Below, in pieces: positions 17,608-27,518 of a stretch of 64,000 bases of DNA. The stretch lies in assembly GCA_040183005.1 (NCBI GenBank), contig JAMPIW010000007.1, forward strand, positions 310,001 to 374,000, given 5' to 3'. The translations under genes and the position numbers were made by a program. Position 1 is the first letter of the stretch. The number at the start of each line of letters is the position of its first letter. A model generated the notes under the pieces. The model saw only the letters and a program-made list of their open reading frames with translations, ran no database searches and had not been told where the DNA came from. This DNA comes from Gammaproteobacteria bacterium. Lineage in GTDB: Bacteria > Pseudomonadota > Gammaproteobacteria > Ga0077554 > Ga007554.

Positions 17608-19635
17608 GTGCGGGATCACATTCGTTTTTGCCGGTCGTGGGTGGTGTTTTTTGTGGTGTTTTGGCTTGGCGCATGTGGTGGCGGGAATGAGCCTGACACC
17701 ACCCCGCCTAGGATCGTATCCGCGAACCCAGCGGACAAGGCGGTTAAAGTGAGCGTTACCACGGATATAAAGATTGTTTTTTCCGAGCCACTTGATCCAG
17801 CAACAGTGACAACATCGACGTTCAATATCGACGGCATAGTGGGTGCCAGGGTGAGCATTGATGACCGTACTCACACCGTCACTATCAGGCCGAGCAAACC
17901 CCTTTCGTTTGATGCCACCTATCAACTTACATGCGCGGGCGTGAAGGATAAGGCGGGGAATGAAATGCAGAAGACCGCGCTAACGTTTAGTACATACAAA
18001 ATGAGCGGGGCCAAGTCTGTTTTCTATAGGGACGGTTTGGTGAGTAGCTACGGGATGGCTACTTATGACATTGATGGTCGATTGATTCGGTGGGCTGATT
18101 ATAGAGGTCCTGGGCCGGATGGTGCCTGGTTTACCGCCGATGATGTGGCAGGAAGTCATTATTCGAACACATGGGACGGGCAGGGAAATCTCACCCGTCA
18201 GGTTGACTATGCTAACAATGGACCTGATGGTATTTCGTGGACCGCCGATGATGGGGTGGATGGTTATCAAGTCCGTCATTTTGACGAAAATAATAACCTC
18301 TCTGAAAGGCTGTCATATTTTGATCCAGGTCCAGATAATCTGTGGTTTACTCCTGATGACAAAAAAGGATCGGACTATAAGGTTTTTTACGATGCCAATG
18401 GCAAGTTAATTCGTGCGGTTGATGGAAGTGTCGGCAGTGACGGCGTCTATGCTGATATGTGGCATGCATCGTATGGCTACGATGCATGGGGCAATCGCAC
18501 CAGAGAGACCTTCCATACGCAGGCCGGGGCGGATAGTGCATGGTTTACTGATGATGACGAAGTATCACCCTATAAGGCGTATGTCTACGACGCGAACGGT
18601 AACATCATTCGAGAAATAAATTACAAGGGCTCTCGTGGCCTTGATGGCAAATTGTTTACCCCGGATGATGAGGTTTATGACCATACTTCCTTTATTTTTG
18701 ATGCCAAAAATAACCAGATAAAACAGATCTATTATCGCGCGGGGATTGATGGTGTAGCTCAGATCAGTGACGACACAATCACGGGATATATTTCCTATAT
18801 CTATGATAGTGGTGGCAAGTTGACGAGAGTCACAAGTTATGGGGGTCCGGGGACTGATAGTGTATGGTTTACCGCAGATGATGGGGTGAGGGGGTACACT
18901 TTCACTGTCTATGACAGTGCTGGCAAGCCGACGAGAACCACAAATTATCTGAATCCGGGGGCTGATAGTGTATGGTTTACCGCAGATGACGGGGTGGGAT
19001 GGTACACTTTCAATGCTTATGACAGTTATGGTAACAGGATTCTTAAAATTGATTTCAATGGCGCTGGGAAGGATGGTGTTTGGGTAACTGCTGACGATAC
19101 TGCATACGAGTACACAGCAAAAACCTTCGATGCGCACGGCAATATACTCCGTACGGTTGGCTATTATGATGCTGGTGCTGATGGTTTGTGGTTGACTCAG
19201 GATGACAAGGTGTTTGGTTATACCTCATACCTGAAAGATGCCGGGGGCGCAGACATTCGTATCCCCAAAATGTACTTTAACCCTGGTCCTGATGGCATCT
19301 GGTTTACCCGTGATGATGTGCCAGCGTATCCTTCTGGTTTCAATTATGAAATAGATTCGATTTGCAATGAAGACCGGACTGTTCTATGTACTCACTCATC
19401 GGATATTACGGATAGCAAAGGAAACATTACCCGGTCTGTCGGATACAAAAATGCCGGTGCGGATGGGATTAAACATACTGTTGATGACGAAGTGCTTGGT
19501 TACATTGAGACCATTTACGATGCGCAAGGTAATCCCGTTAAAACGACGCGCTATAAGGGCGCGGGTGGCGATGGGGTTTGGTTCACTGGCGACGATGTGC
19601 TGTTTTCCGCTTACGAAATAAATTTGGCATATTAA
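17608..19635 (+). CDS. Lipoprotein with SbsA-type Ig-like domain and about 14 tandem GxDGxWFTxDD/YD-like repeats
   Basis: I do not recognise a named gene. The 675-residue product starts at a GTG with a lipoprotein signal peptide ending in the lipobox LGAC (Cys about residue 23). Residues about 31-130 form an Ig-like domain of the Big_5/SbsA kind (PPRIVSANPADKAV through VKDKAGNEM). The remainder is about 14 repeats of 38-45 residues. Each has a GADSVWFTADDGV-like acidic turn, an aromatic ending, and a YDANGNIIREINY-like half that recalls RHS/YD repeats. The acidic turns could bind calcium, but that is inference. It is probably attached to the outer membrane and exposed. The lower-GC repeat region differs from the housekeeping genes on both sides. 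Confidence 0.75.
   Translation: MRDHIRFCRSWVVFFVVFWLGACGGGNEPDTTPPRIVSANPADKAVKVSVTTDIKIVFSEPLDPATVTTSTFNIDGIVGARVSIDDRTHTVTIRPSKPLSFDATYQLTCAGVKDKAGNEMQKTALTFSTYKMSGAKSVFYRDGLVSSYGMATYDIDGRLIRWADYRGPGPDGAWFTADDVAGSHYSNTWDGQGNLTRQVDYANNGPDGISWTADDGVDGYQVRHFDENNNLSERLSYFDPGPDNLWFTPDDKKGSDYKVFYDANGKLIRAVDGSVGSDGVYADMWHASYGYDAWGNRTRETFHTQAGADSAWFTDDDEVSPYKAYVYDANGNIIREINYKGSRGLDGKLFTPDDEVYDHTSFIFDAKNNQIKQIYYRAGIDGVAQISDDTITGYISYIYDSGGKLTRVTSYGGPGTDSVWFTADDGVRGYTFTVYDSAGKPTRTTNYLNPGADSVWFTADDGVGWYTFNAYDSYGNRILKIDFNGAGKDGVWVTADDTAYEYTAKTFDAHGNILRTVGYYDAGADGLWLTQDDKVFGYTSYLKDAGGADIRIPKMYFNPGPDGIWFTRDDVPAYPSGFNYEIDSICNEDRTVLCTHSSDITDSKGNITRSVGYKNAGADGIKHTVDDEVLGYIETIYDAQGNPVKTTRYKGAGGDGVWFTGDDVLFSAYEINLAY
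18106..19620 (+). repeat. Tandem protein-coding repeat array inside the lipoprotein gene
   Basis: About 14 units of roughly 115-135 bp, each coding a G-x-D-G-x-W-F-T-x-D-D turn followed by Y-D-x-x-G-N. Units 8 and 9 (near 18847 and 18961) are almost identical at the DNA level over GATAGTGTATGGTTTACCGC, suggesting a recent unit duplication or gene conversion. Other units are more diverged. Confidence 0.8.
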
Positions 19636-19660
19636 AATATTAACTGGAGTTCTTTTGATC

Positions 19661-20704
19661 ATGTCGTTAGGCCCTTTAATGCTCGGCGTGTCCGGGCTTG
19701 CGCTGACCCCCGAAGAACGCGAGATGCTCCAGCATCCGCTGGTTGGCGGCGTTATTTTATTCACCCGTAATTACGCAGATCCTGTGCAGGTTGAGGCGCT
19801 GGTTGCGGAGATTCATGCGTTGCGCGCGCCGCACCTGTTGGTGGCGGTGGATCACGAAGGGGGACGGGTGCAGCGCTTTCGTAATGGTTTTACGCGACTG
19901 CCGCCAATGCGCGATGTGGGTATGATTTATGAACATGATCCCAGGCGTGCCAAAGGGTTGACAGAGACCATAGGCTGGCTGATGGCGGTGGAGTTGCGTG
20001 CGGTGGGGGTGGATTTCAGTTTTGCGCCGGTGTTGGATCTGGATCATGGGGTGAGCGGGGTGATCGGTGATCGCGCCTTTCACCGCAGCCCTGAAATTGT
20101 CGCCGATCTCGCCCATGCCTATATGTCCGGCATGAACCGCGCTGGCATGGCGGCGACGGGCAAGCACTTTCCCGGCCATGGCGCAGTGGCGCCGGATTCG
20201 CATGTCGATATCGCGGTGGATGAGCGTAGTTACAACGACATCTATCTCGACGATATCGTGCCCTTCGAGCGCATGATTCATTATGGCCTGGCGGCGATCA
20301 TGCCCGCGCATATCATTTACCCGAACGTTGCCCCCGAGCCCGCGGGTTTTTCACGTTTCTGGATGCAGGACGTGTTGCGCAAACGCCTGGGTTTTCAGGG
20401 TGTGATCTTCAGTGACGACCTGGAGATGGAGGGCGCAAGTGTCGCCGGAGATATCGTGGATCGTGCCCATGCGGCACTGGATGCCGGGTGTGACATGGTG
20501 CTGGCGTGTAATGATTTCACCGCCATGGCGAAACTGCTGGATGGAATGCGTAGCCATGATGATCCGGCGTCCCACTTTCGCCTCGTGCGCATGCACGGAC
20601 GTAACCCCGTTAGCCGCACGCAACTGCGTAGCGATCCTGCCTGGAAGCAGGCGGTGATGGCGATGGAAGAGGGCATACAGCCGAAGACGCTGGATTTGCT
20701 GTGA
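19661..20704 (+). CDS. nagZ: Beta-N-acetylhexosaminidase NagZ
   Basis: The 347-residue family 3 glycoside hydrolase removes N-acetylglucosamine from muropeptides in the cytoplasm during peptidoglycan recycling. The signature KHFPGHGAVAPDSHVD carries the catalytic His, and FSDDLEMEGA carries the nucleophile Asp. GGVILFTRNY and VDHEGGRVQRF are also typical. Two starts are possible: TTG at 19655, five bases after a GGAG, or ATG at 19661. I prefer the ATG because SLGPLMLGVSG matches the family N-terminus. The gene follows the lipoprotein gene closely. Confidence 0.95.
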   Translation: MSLGPLMLGVSGLALTPEEREMLQHPLVGGVILFTRNYADPVQVEALVAEIHALRAPHLLVAVDHEGGRVQRFRNGFTRLPPMRDVGMIYEHDPRRAKGLTETIGWLMAVELRAVGVDFSFAPVLDLDHGVSGVIGDRAFHRSPEIVADLAHAYMSGMNRAGMAATGKHFPGHGAVAPDSHVDIAVDERSYNDIYLDDIVPFERMIHYGLAAIMPAHIIYPNVAPEPAGFSRFWMQDVLRKRLGFQGVIFSDDLEMEGASVAGDIVDRAHAALDAGCDMVLACNDFTAMAKLLDGMRSHDDPASHFRLVRMHGRNPVSRTQLRSDPAWKQAVMAMEEGIQPKTLDLL

Positions 20705-20722
20705 TCCTGCAACGGCTATAGC

Positions 20723-21781
20723 GTGTCAACCGATCTCACCGAACTTGCCGCCGACATCAAACGATGGGGTCGGGATCTGGGTTTTCAGCAGGTCGGCATT
20801 GCCGACACCCAGCTGGATGAGGCCGAAGTCCATCTTATGAATTGGCTGGATGCGGGCCATCACGGTGAGATGGAATATATGGCACGCCATGGCAGCAAGC
20901 GTAGCCGGCCCGAGGCGTTGCAGCCGGGCACATTGCGCATTATCTCGGCACGCATGGATTATCTGCCGCCCTTGGGTGCCGATCCTGAATCTGTCTTGGC
21001 AGATGCAAGCCTTGGCTACATTTCGCGTTATGCCTTGGGCCGCGATTATCACAACGTGTTGCGCAGCCGCCTGCAAAAACTTGCGCAGCGTATTAGCGAG
21101 ATAGCGGGGCCATTCAACTACCGCGCCTTCGCGGACAGCGCGCCGGTTCTTGAAAAGGCCCTCGCACAAAAGGCCGGGTTGGGATGGATTGGTAAACACA
21201 CTAACCTGATTAATCAAAATGCGGGCTCGTGGTTTTTTCTCGGTGAGCTATATACCGACCTGCCACTGCCGGTGGATACTCCAGCGCATAATCACTGCGG
21301 CACATGCCGGGCCTGTATCGACGTGTGCCCGACGCAGGCCATCATTGGCCCCTATCAACTCGACGCGCGCCGCTGTATTTCTTATCTCACCATTGAGCTG
21401 CGTGGCCCGATTCCTGTTGAGTTCCGGCCATTGATCGGGAACAGGATATATGGATGTGACGATTGTCAGCTTTTTTGTCCGTGGAACCGCTTTGCCCGGC
21501 CCACTGGCGAGAATGATTTCTCGCCCCGAGCCGGTCTGGATACGCCGCAGCTAGTAGAATTGTTCGCCTGGAGCGAAGAGGAATTTTTGCAGCGCACAGA
21601 AGGCTCGGCGATACGCCGCATCGGATACGAATGCTGGTTGCGCAACATCGCCGTGGCGCTCGGCAACGCGCCTGCCACCCCCTCCATAATCGCCGCCCTT
21701 CAGGCGCAGGCCAATCACGCTTCTGCATTGGTGCGCGAGCATGTGCAATGGGCGCTGGCGCAGCATGTGATTTTATGTTGA
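20723..21781 (+). CDS. queG: Epoxyqueuosine reductase QueG
   Basis: The 352-residue cobalamin- and iron-sulphur-dependent enzyme does the last step of queuosine synthesis in tRNA. Two 4Fe-4S motifs are visible, CGTCRACIDVCPT and CDDCQLFCPWN, together with the N-terminal GFQQVGIAD and the AQKAGLGWIGKHTNLI segment. The start is a GTG 18 bp after nagZ. The end overlaps the next gene by seven bases. Confidence 0.96.
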   Translation: MSTDLTELAADIKRWGRDLGFQQVGIADTQLDEAEVHLMNWLDAGHHGEMEYMARHGSKRSRPEALQPGTLRIISARMDYLPPLGADPESVLADASLGYISRYALGRDYHNVLRSRLQKLAQRISEIAGPFNYRAFADSAPVLEKALAQKAGLGWIGKHTNLINQNAGSWFFLGELYTDLPLPVDTPAHNHCGTCRACIDVCPTQAIIGPYQLDARRCISYLTIELRGPIPVEFRPLIGNRIYGCDDCQLFCPWNRFARPTGENDFSPRAGLDTPQLVELFAWSEEEFLQRTEGSAIRRIGYECWLRNIAVALGNAPATPSIIAALQAQANHASALVREHVQWALAQHVILC

Positions 21782-22728
21782 CCCTCCTACTTGATCGTGG
21801 TGCGATGGATTGCGGAGATCTGGATCTTGGCGCGCTTGAGCGTGCTCTGCCTGATTGGCGCTCATATGAGTCTACTCATGACGCAGAGGTGGCTGGGCGA
21901 ATCGTGGATGCTACGGCGGTGATCAGCAACAAGGTCCGGCTTGATGAAGCAGCATTGCGAAACGCGCAACAGTTGCGCCTGATCTGTATCGCCGCCACAG
22001 GCACCAACCACGTGGATCTGGAGGCGGCCAAGCGTCGCGGCATTGCCGTGTGTAACGTGCGTGGCTATGCCACGCCCTCCGTGGTGCAGCATGTCTTCGC
22101 TTTGATTCTGGCGCTTTCCATTCGTCTGCCGGATTATCAAAGGGCACTGCGTGAAGGCCGCTGGCAGGCGAGCGCGCAGTTTTGTCTGCTGGATTATCCG
22201 ATCCGCGAGATCGCCGGAAAGACGCTGGGCATTATCGGTTACGGCGAGCTGGGGCAGGCGGTGGCGCGGGTTGCCGAGGCATTTGGGATGACGGTGCTGG
22301 TAGCGCAACGCGCAGGCTCCCCCGCAGCGCCAGGACGGATGCCCCTGCATGAGATGCTGCCTCAACTCGATGTGCTTAGTCTGCACTGTCCGCTCGCGCC
22401 CGAAACGCGCGGTCTGATCGGCGTGCAGGAATTGGCTCTGATGAAACCCGATGCCCTGCTCATAAACACCGCGCGTGGCGGCATCGTGGACGAGGAAGCG
22501 CTGGCAGAGGCCCTGCATAACGGTAGACTCGGCGGGGCAGGGGTGGATGTGCTGCGCGAGGAACCGCCGGTGCATGGCAATCCGTTGTTGACGGACGACG
22601 TGCCGAACCTGATTGTTACACCGCATATCGCCTGGGCGAGCCGTGAATCGCGTCAGCGCCTGGTTAACGAAACAGCTGAAAATATCAGAGCATTTTTCTC
22701 GGGTATTGAGCGCAACAGGGTTGTATAA
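21775..22728 (+). CDS. D-2-hydroxyacid dehydrogenase (glycerate dehydrogenase-like)
   Basis: The 317-residue NAD-dependent enzyme has the GIIGYGELGQAVARVAEAFG dinucleotide loop. The catalytic Arg lies in LINTARGGIVDEEAL, the Glu in VLREEPP and the His in TPHIAWASRESRQ. The pattern is closest to hydroxypyruvate reductase/glycerate dehydrogenase (HprA), but substrate cannot be fixed from sequence. The ATG at 21775 overlaps the queG end by seven bases, so an upstream frame extension to 21631 is only overlap with queG. Confidence 0.9.
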   Translation: MLTLLLDRGAMDCGDLDLGALERALPDWRSYESTHDAEVAGRIVDATAVISNKVRLDEAALRNAQQLRLICIAATGTNHVDLEAAKRRGIAVCNVRGYATPSVVQHVFALILALSIRLPDYQRALREGRWQASAQFCLLDYPIREIAGKTLGIIGYGELGQAVARVAEAFGMTVLVAQRAGSPAAPGRMPLHEMLPQLDVLSLHCPLAPETRGLIGVQELALMKPDALLINTARGGIVDEEALAEALHNGRLGGAGVDVLREEPPVHGNPLLTDDVPNLIVTPHIAWASRESRQRLVNETAENIRAFFSGIERNRVV

Positions 22729-22737
22729 CACATTGCT

Positions 22738-22767
22738 GTTTATAGGAAATCCTTGCTTCCTGTAAAC
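22738..22767 (+). terminator. Stem-loop after the 2-hydroxyacid dehydrogenase gene
   Basis: GTTTATAGGAA (22738-22748) pairs with TTCCTGTAAAC (22757-22767), with one G-U pair. There is no strong T run. It may separate the nagZ-queG unit from the next gene. Confidence 0.35.
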
Positions 22768-22852
22768 GGGTTGGTATTATGGTGAACGTAGGTTTTTGAT
22801 GGTTGTTCCGCCACTGGTTGGAGAAGTGGAAAGACGCTAAAGGAAGTGCCAG

Positions 22853-24733
22853 ATGAAAGTTGTGAATCGTCGCATCGCCATTGTTGTGCATGACCTGTGT
22901 ATGGTCTTGCTGGCATGGAGTTCAGCCTATCTTGTCAGGCACAGCTTTTCTTTTCAGGCCATGGAGGGCACCGCCTTCATGGAGATGCTGGCGGTGGTTG
23001 TTGCCGCCCAGGGCCTGGTGTTGTGGTGGACCGGGCTGTACCGTGGGCTATGGCGTTTCGCCAGTGTCCCGGATCTTTGGAATATCCTGCGCGCTGCTGT
23101 GATAGGCGGCTTGGCGGTCAGCCTTGCGCTGTTTCTGTTTAACCGCCTTGATGGCGTGCCGCGCACCACGCTGGCCCTCTATCCCCTGTTTCTTGTGTTC
23201 CTGCTGGGTGCGCCGCGCCTGATCTATCGTGTTTGGAAAGACCGCGGCCTTAACCTGAGTTCCACCCGCGAGTGCAAGCGGGTGTTGATTCTGGGGGCAG
23301 GCCGGGCGGGCGAGATGCTGGCACGCGATATGCGGCGGGACAATGAATGCGTGCCCGTCGGCTTTCTGGATGATAATCCGCAGCTCAAGGGCGCCAAGGT
23401 GCATGGCATGCCGGTGTTTGGTACTCTCGATCAGGTGGCGCGGGTCGTCGATGATATGGGCGTGGATGTGGTGGTGATCGCCATCCCCTCGGCGAACAGT
23501 GCCCAGGTGCGGCGCGTGGTCGAGCTGTGCGAGCAGGCCGGCGTGGTATTCAGAATCCTGCCGCGTATGCAGGATCTGGTGTCCGGCATGGTAAGCGTGC
23601 GTGATTTGCGCGAGGTGGCTATCGATGATCTGCTGGGCCGTGAGCCGGTATCGCTGGATTGGCAGTCGATCAGTGACGGACTGGCGGGCAAGACCGTCCT
23701 GATAAGCGGCGCGGGAGGTTCTATCGGTTCCGAACTGTGCCGGCAGATCGCACGCCTGGGGCCGGCCTCGTTGGTGCTGTTTGAGCGTGGCGAGTTCAAT
23801 CTTTACAGCATCGAAATGGAATTGCGCCGCGAGTATCCGAATCTGGTGCTGCATGCCTGCCTGGGCGATGTCTGCGATAAGGTCGCCGTCGAATATGTAC
23901 TGAGCAAGCACCACCCCGAAATGATCTTCCACGCCGCCGCCTATAAGCATGTCCCCATGTTGCAGAGCCAGGCACGCGAGGGTGTGCGCAACAATGTGCT
24001 CGGCACCAAGACACTGGCGCTGGCGGCGGATAAATACGGTTGTGCCAATTTCGTGATGATTTCCACTGACAAGGCGGTCAATCCCACCAATGTGATGGGC
24101 GCCAGCAAGCGGGTCGCCGAGATTTTCTGCCAGATGCTGGACCGGCGTTCGAGCACACGTTTTATCACTGTGCGATTTGGCAATGTGTTGGGTTCGGCGG
24201 GCAGTGTTGTGCCGCTGTTCCAAAAGCAGATCGCGGCAGGTGGTCCGGTCACCGTCACCCATCCTGAGATCACCCGTTATTTCATGACTATCCCCGAGGC
24301 CTGTCAGCTCATTATGCAGGCGGGCGTGATAGGGCAGGGCGGGGAGATTTTTGTGCTGGACATGGGTGAGCCGGTCAAGATCGGCTATCTTGCCGAGCAG
24401 ATGATCCGCCTGTCTGGCAAGATCCCCGGCGAGGATGTGCAGGTTGTGTATACCGGGTTGCGGCCGGGCGAAAAGCTGTACGAGGAATTGTTTTATGCGC
24501 AGGAGGGGCTCACCGAAACCGGGCATGACAAAATCATGCTCGCGCAAAGCCGCGAAGTCGATTGGCGCTATTTAAATGAGACCGTCGACGCGATGGAGCG
24601 GGCTAGCAAGGACTATGACGAGGCGCAATTCATGCCTTTGCTAAAGCAACTTGTGCCTGAAATGGGCGAGTCGCCCGCACTCCCTGTGGTGCAGCCATCC
24701 AATGTGGTTGAGCTCAAGCGCGGCAAAAGGTAA
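22853..24733 (+). CDS. Membrane nucleotide-sugar 4,6-dehydratase (WbpM/CapD/PglF type)
   Basis: The 626-residue protein has four N-terminal membrane segments (residues about 8-115), a CoA-binding-like Rossmann region (VLILGAGRAGEMLARDM), and a C-terminal extended SDR domain (VLISGAGGSIGSELCRQI; ISTDKAVNPTNVMGASKR). This is the WbpM/PglF family, which makes UDP-4-keto-6-deoxy sugars for surface glycans. In the usual SxxxYxxxK site, Tyr is replaced by Met (NVMGASK), as known for this family. No polysaccharide cluster surrounds it. Its last 20 bases overlap the convergent kinase gene. Confidence 0.9.
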   Translation: MKVVNRRIAIVVHDLCMVLLAWSSAYLVRHSFSFQAMEGTAFMEMLAVVVAAQGLVLWWTGLYRGLWRFASVPDLWNILRAAVIGGLAVSLALFLFNRLDGVPRTTLALYPLFLVFLLGAPRLIYRVWKDRGLNLSSTRECKRVLILGAGRAGEMLARDMRRDNECVPVGFLDDNPQLKGAKVHGMPVFGTLDQVARVVDDMGVDVVVIAIPSANSAQVRRVVELCEQAGVVFRILPRMQDLVSGMVSVRDLREVAIDDLLGREPVSLDWQSISDGLAGKTVLISGAGGSIGSELCRQIARLGPASLVLFERGEFNLYSIEMELRREYPNLVLHACLGDVCDKVAVEYVLSKHHPEMIFHAAAYKHVPMLQSQAREGVRNNVLGTKTLALAADKYGCANFVMISTDKAVNPTNVMGASKRVAEIFCQMLDRRSSTRFITVRFGNVLGSAGSVVPLFQKQIAAGGPVTVTHPEITRYFMTIPEACQLIMQAGVIGQGGEIFVLDMGEPVKIGYLAEQMIRLSGKIPGEDVQVVYTGLRPGEKLYEELFYAQEGLTETGHDKIMLAQSREVDWRYLNETVDAMERASKDYDEAQFMPLLKQLVPEMGESPALPVVQPSNVVELKRGKR

Positions 24734-27518
24734 GCAAACGCTCGATTTCCTTCTTGACCGATTCCACATGTGCCCGGACAGCAGAAGCGGACACTAGCCC
24801 CGCTTCTGTTTTTATCGCTCTTTCAAGCCGCGCTACGGCGGCCCGCAATGCGGGCACCCCGCACTGGCATGCCGATCCATGTAGTCTATGAGTATGTTCC
24901 AGGAGCTCCCCCATATTCCCGCTGGCATAGGCGTCATCTAGCCTGCTTCGTTGTCCGGGCAAATCATCCAGCAGCATGGCCAGCAGGTCTGCGGCAAGCG
25001 CGGCATTGCCTCCCGCCACATGTAACCCTAATGTCTCATCGAACACCGTAGCATTGCTCGCCTGACTCATGTTCGTGGCGGGTGCCGTTTCCGGTGCCGT
25101 GCGGTGTACCCACTTTTCAATCATGCGCCACAACTGTTCTTCCTGAACCGGCTTGATCAGCAAATCGTCCATCCCTGCGGCGCCAATGTCGTTGCGTTCT
25201 GCGATGAGGGCATCGGCGGTGAGGGCGATGATGGGTACGCGTTGCCCCCCCGATTCCCGCGCCCGGATACGGGAGGATGCCTCCATGCCGTTCATCACAG
25301 GCATATGAATATCCATTAGAATGACGTCGAAGCACTGTGTGGCTGCAGCATTGATGGCGTGCTGGCCGTCTTCGGCCTCGGTTGTTTTGGCGCCTTGTTG
25401 CCGTAACAATGTGGTCATGAATTTGCGGTTGATTGGGTTGTCATCCGCCACCAATATCCGCAGGCCCGCAAACCGCTGCATGGCAGCCGCAGAAGTTGGC
25501 GATGTTGGCAAGGAGAAAGCATCTTCTTCGGCAGGTGCGTTACTGGTGGCAGCGAACCGGCATAGCACCCGATAGAGATCCTTTTGCCGGCACGGCTTGA
25601 CCAGGCAGGCATCCGCGCCGCTGGCAGAGATGCGGCTCACAGTCTCTTGTCTGTTGTCGCTCATAAGTACGGCGACCTTGCAGTCATAATCGGCCTTGAT
25701 CGCCTTGACTGTTGCATAAAGCGTGTCTGATTCGAGATCATGTTGCGAGGTGCCAATCATCACCATCGGGCAGTGGATACGCTGGACGACGGCATCGTGC
25801 AACATCGGATTTAGGGCTGATGGGTCCTCGGCCTCCATAACTGACATACCCCATCCTGTGAGGGTGTGATAGGCCGCCAGCCGTGCCAGAGGATGTGGCT
25901 CATACAGCAAGACCGTATAACCTGCTAGCGGAGTGGCGGCGGGCTGGGCATGGTGTGGGGTGGCGAGGTTTTTTCCGTGCAAGGTGAACCAGAAGGTTGA
26001 TCCCTTGCCGGGCTCGCTTTCCAGTCCGATTTTGCCACCCATCTGTTCGACCAGTTTTTTACAGATGGTAAGCCCAAGCCCTGTCCCACCATATTTGCGT
26101 GTGTCCGAGGTGTCTATCTGGGTGAAGGTCGAGAACAGCCGTCGCTGATCCTTTGAAGCAATGCCGATACCGGTATCGGTGACGCTGATGCGCAGCGCGG
26201 TCTGCTCGGCATCTTCTTCATCATCTAGCATAACGCGGACCACTATGCTGCCCGTATGGGTGAACTTGATGGCATTGTCCACCAGGTTGGTGATGAGCTG
26301 TTTTACTCTTAGAGGGTCACCACCAAGATGAGATGGCACATCGGAATAGACAAGCGGCACCAATTCCAAGTTTTTCTCATGGGCGATGGGCGCGAGCAAG
26401 GCCAGCACTTCATCGAGGCATTCGCGCAGATCACACGCGACATTTTTCAGTACCAGTTTACCTGACTCGATTTTCGACAAATCAAGAATGTCATTGATGA
26501 TGGCAAGGAGATTTTCAGAGGATTTGCGGATAGTTTCGATGTAGTCACGCTGTTCATCATCCAGTTTTGTTTTTAGGATAAGGCTCGTGAATCCGGCAAT
26601 TGCGTTCATCGGGGTGTGAATCTCGTGACTCATATTGGCAAGGAATTCTGATTTCACCTTACTTGCTTCAAGTGCATTGTGACGTGCGCTATCCAGTTCT
26701 GCGTTTTGCAGCTCCATCATGTCCAGTGTTTTGCGCAAATCCATTGTGGCTTGGGCTATTTTCCCTTGCAGGCCCTCTTGAGCGGCTTTAAGTGCGGAGG
26801 TCGTTGAATTAATGCCTATTTCAAGGGCGCGCAATTCATCACCGGATGTGGGTGCGACATGAATTTCAAGATCACCCTGTTCCAGTCGTTTCATCGCCTG
26901 GATTACATTCAAGATCGGTTGGGTAACACCTCGCGCCATGCGTAGCGCGATTAATGCGCTCACTATCAATCCTGCAAGAATCATAAGCAGCGCGGTGACA
27001 AGTGCCTGTTTTTGTCTTACCACGGTGCTTGCCCGTGACAGCGCGATGGTGACATGCCCAAGTAGCCGGTGTTGCGCGCTTCTTGTTGTGTCTGCGTAGT
27101 CATCGATGGCGATGCCGGTGAGAAGGATCGGCGAACGGAACACCAGGAATTGTTTATCCGCTGAGAGTGTTGTGAAGATGTTTGATCCCGTCTTTATTGG
27201 CAAACCCGCAAGTGCCGGGGACGCGCCTGATTTGACAAGTGACACACCCTGGGTGTCGGTGATAACGGCCGAGACGACATCGGGCTCCTTGAGCGCAGCA
27301 TCCACCAGGCCATGCAGAATGCCATGGTTGCCGGAGAAAACTGCGTATTCGCTAGACTGGGTTATATGTGTTGTTATGGCATTGCCGCGATTCAGCAATG
27401 TCTGCTCAAGGTCTGCGATGCGCATGCTGGTAAAGTAGGCGGTGATCAGCAGGGCGATAACCGTGGCGGGCAGCAGCGCCAGAAGCAGGATTTTCCTTTT
27501 GATGCTCCAGTGCTTCAT
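24714..27518 (-). CDS. Hybrid sensor histidine kinase (BarA-like: HAMP-HisKA-HATPase-REC-REC-Hpt)
   Basis: The 934-residue inner-membrane kinase has two membrane segments (about 10-30 and 172-192) bounding a periplasmic domain, a HAMP linker, a HisKA domain with His298 in [10 protein letters not shown], and an HATPase domain ([28 protein letters not shown]). A first receiver-like domain (about 535-650) has lost its phosphate-accepting Asp. The second (about 660-780) is complete ([23 protein letters not shown]). A C-terminal Hpt domain has HTHRLHGSA. It is the last gene of a TonB receptor/solute-binding protein/kinase operon and overlaps its neighbour by four bases. No partner response regulator is adjacent. 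Confidence 0.93.
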   Translation of the reverse strand: MKHWSIKRKILLLALLPATVIALLITAYFTSMRIADLEQTLLNRGNAITTHITQSSEYAVFSGNHGILHGLVDAALKEPDVVSAVITDTQGVSLVKSGASPALAGLPIKTGSNIFTTLSADKQFLVFRSPILLTGIAIDDYADTTRSAQHRLLGHVTIALSRASTVVRQKQALVTALLMILAGLIVSALIALRMARGVTQPILNVIQAMKRLEQGDLEIHVAPTSGDELRALEIGINSTTSALKAAQEGLQGKIAQATMDLRKTLDMMELQNAELDSARHNALEASKVKSEFLANMSHEIHTPMNAIAGFTSLILKTKLDDEQRDYIETIRKSSENLLAIINDILDLSKIESGKLVLKNVACDLRECLDEVLALLAPIAHEKNLELVPLVYSDVPSHLGGDPLRVKQLITNLVDNAIKFTHTGSIVVRVMLDDEEDAEQTALRISVTDTGIGIASKDQRRLFSTFTQIDTSDTRKYGGTGLGLTICKKLVEQMGGKIGLESEPGKGSTFWFTLHGKNLATPHHAQPAATPLAGYTVLLYEPHPLARLAAYHTLTGWGMSVMEAEDPSALNPMLHDAVVQRIHCPMVMIGTSQHDLESDTLYATVKAIKADYDCKVAVLMSDNRQETVSRISASGADACLVKPCRQKDLYRVLCRFAATSNAPAEEDAFSLPTSPTSAAAMQRFAGLRILVADDNPINRKFMTTLLRQQGAKTTEAEDGQHAINAAATQCFDVILMDIHMPVMNGMEASSRIRARESGGQRVPIIALTADALIAERNDIGAAGMDDLLIKPVQEEQLWRMIEKWVHRTAPETAPATNMSQASNATVFDETLGLHVAGGNAALAADLLAMLLDDLPGQRSRLDDAYASGNMGELLEHTHRLHGSACQCGVPALRAAVARLERAIKTEAGLVSASAVRAHVESVKKEIERLLTFCRA

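Noticed and set aside
18106-19620. Regular repeats as a possible CRISPR array
   Set aside because: The repeats are coding, 115-135 bp apart, diverged, and keep one reading frame. No array with short direct repeats and spacers is seen anywhere in the window.
23048-24547. Open frame of about 500 codons on the minus strand opposite the sugar dehydratase gene
   Set aside because: The plus-strand protein has clear motifs throughout; the antisense product is His/Arg-rich without a domain.
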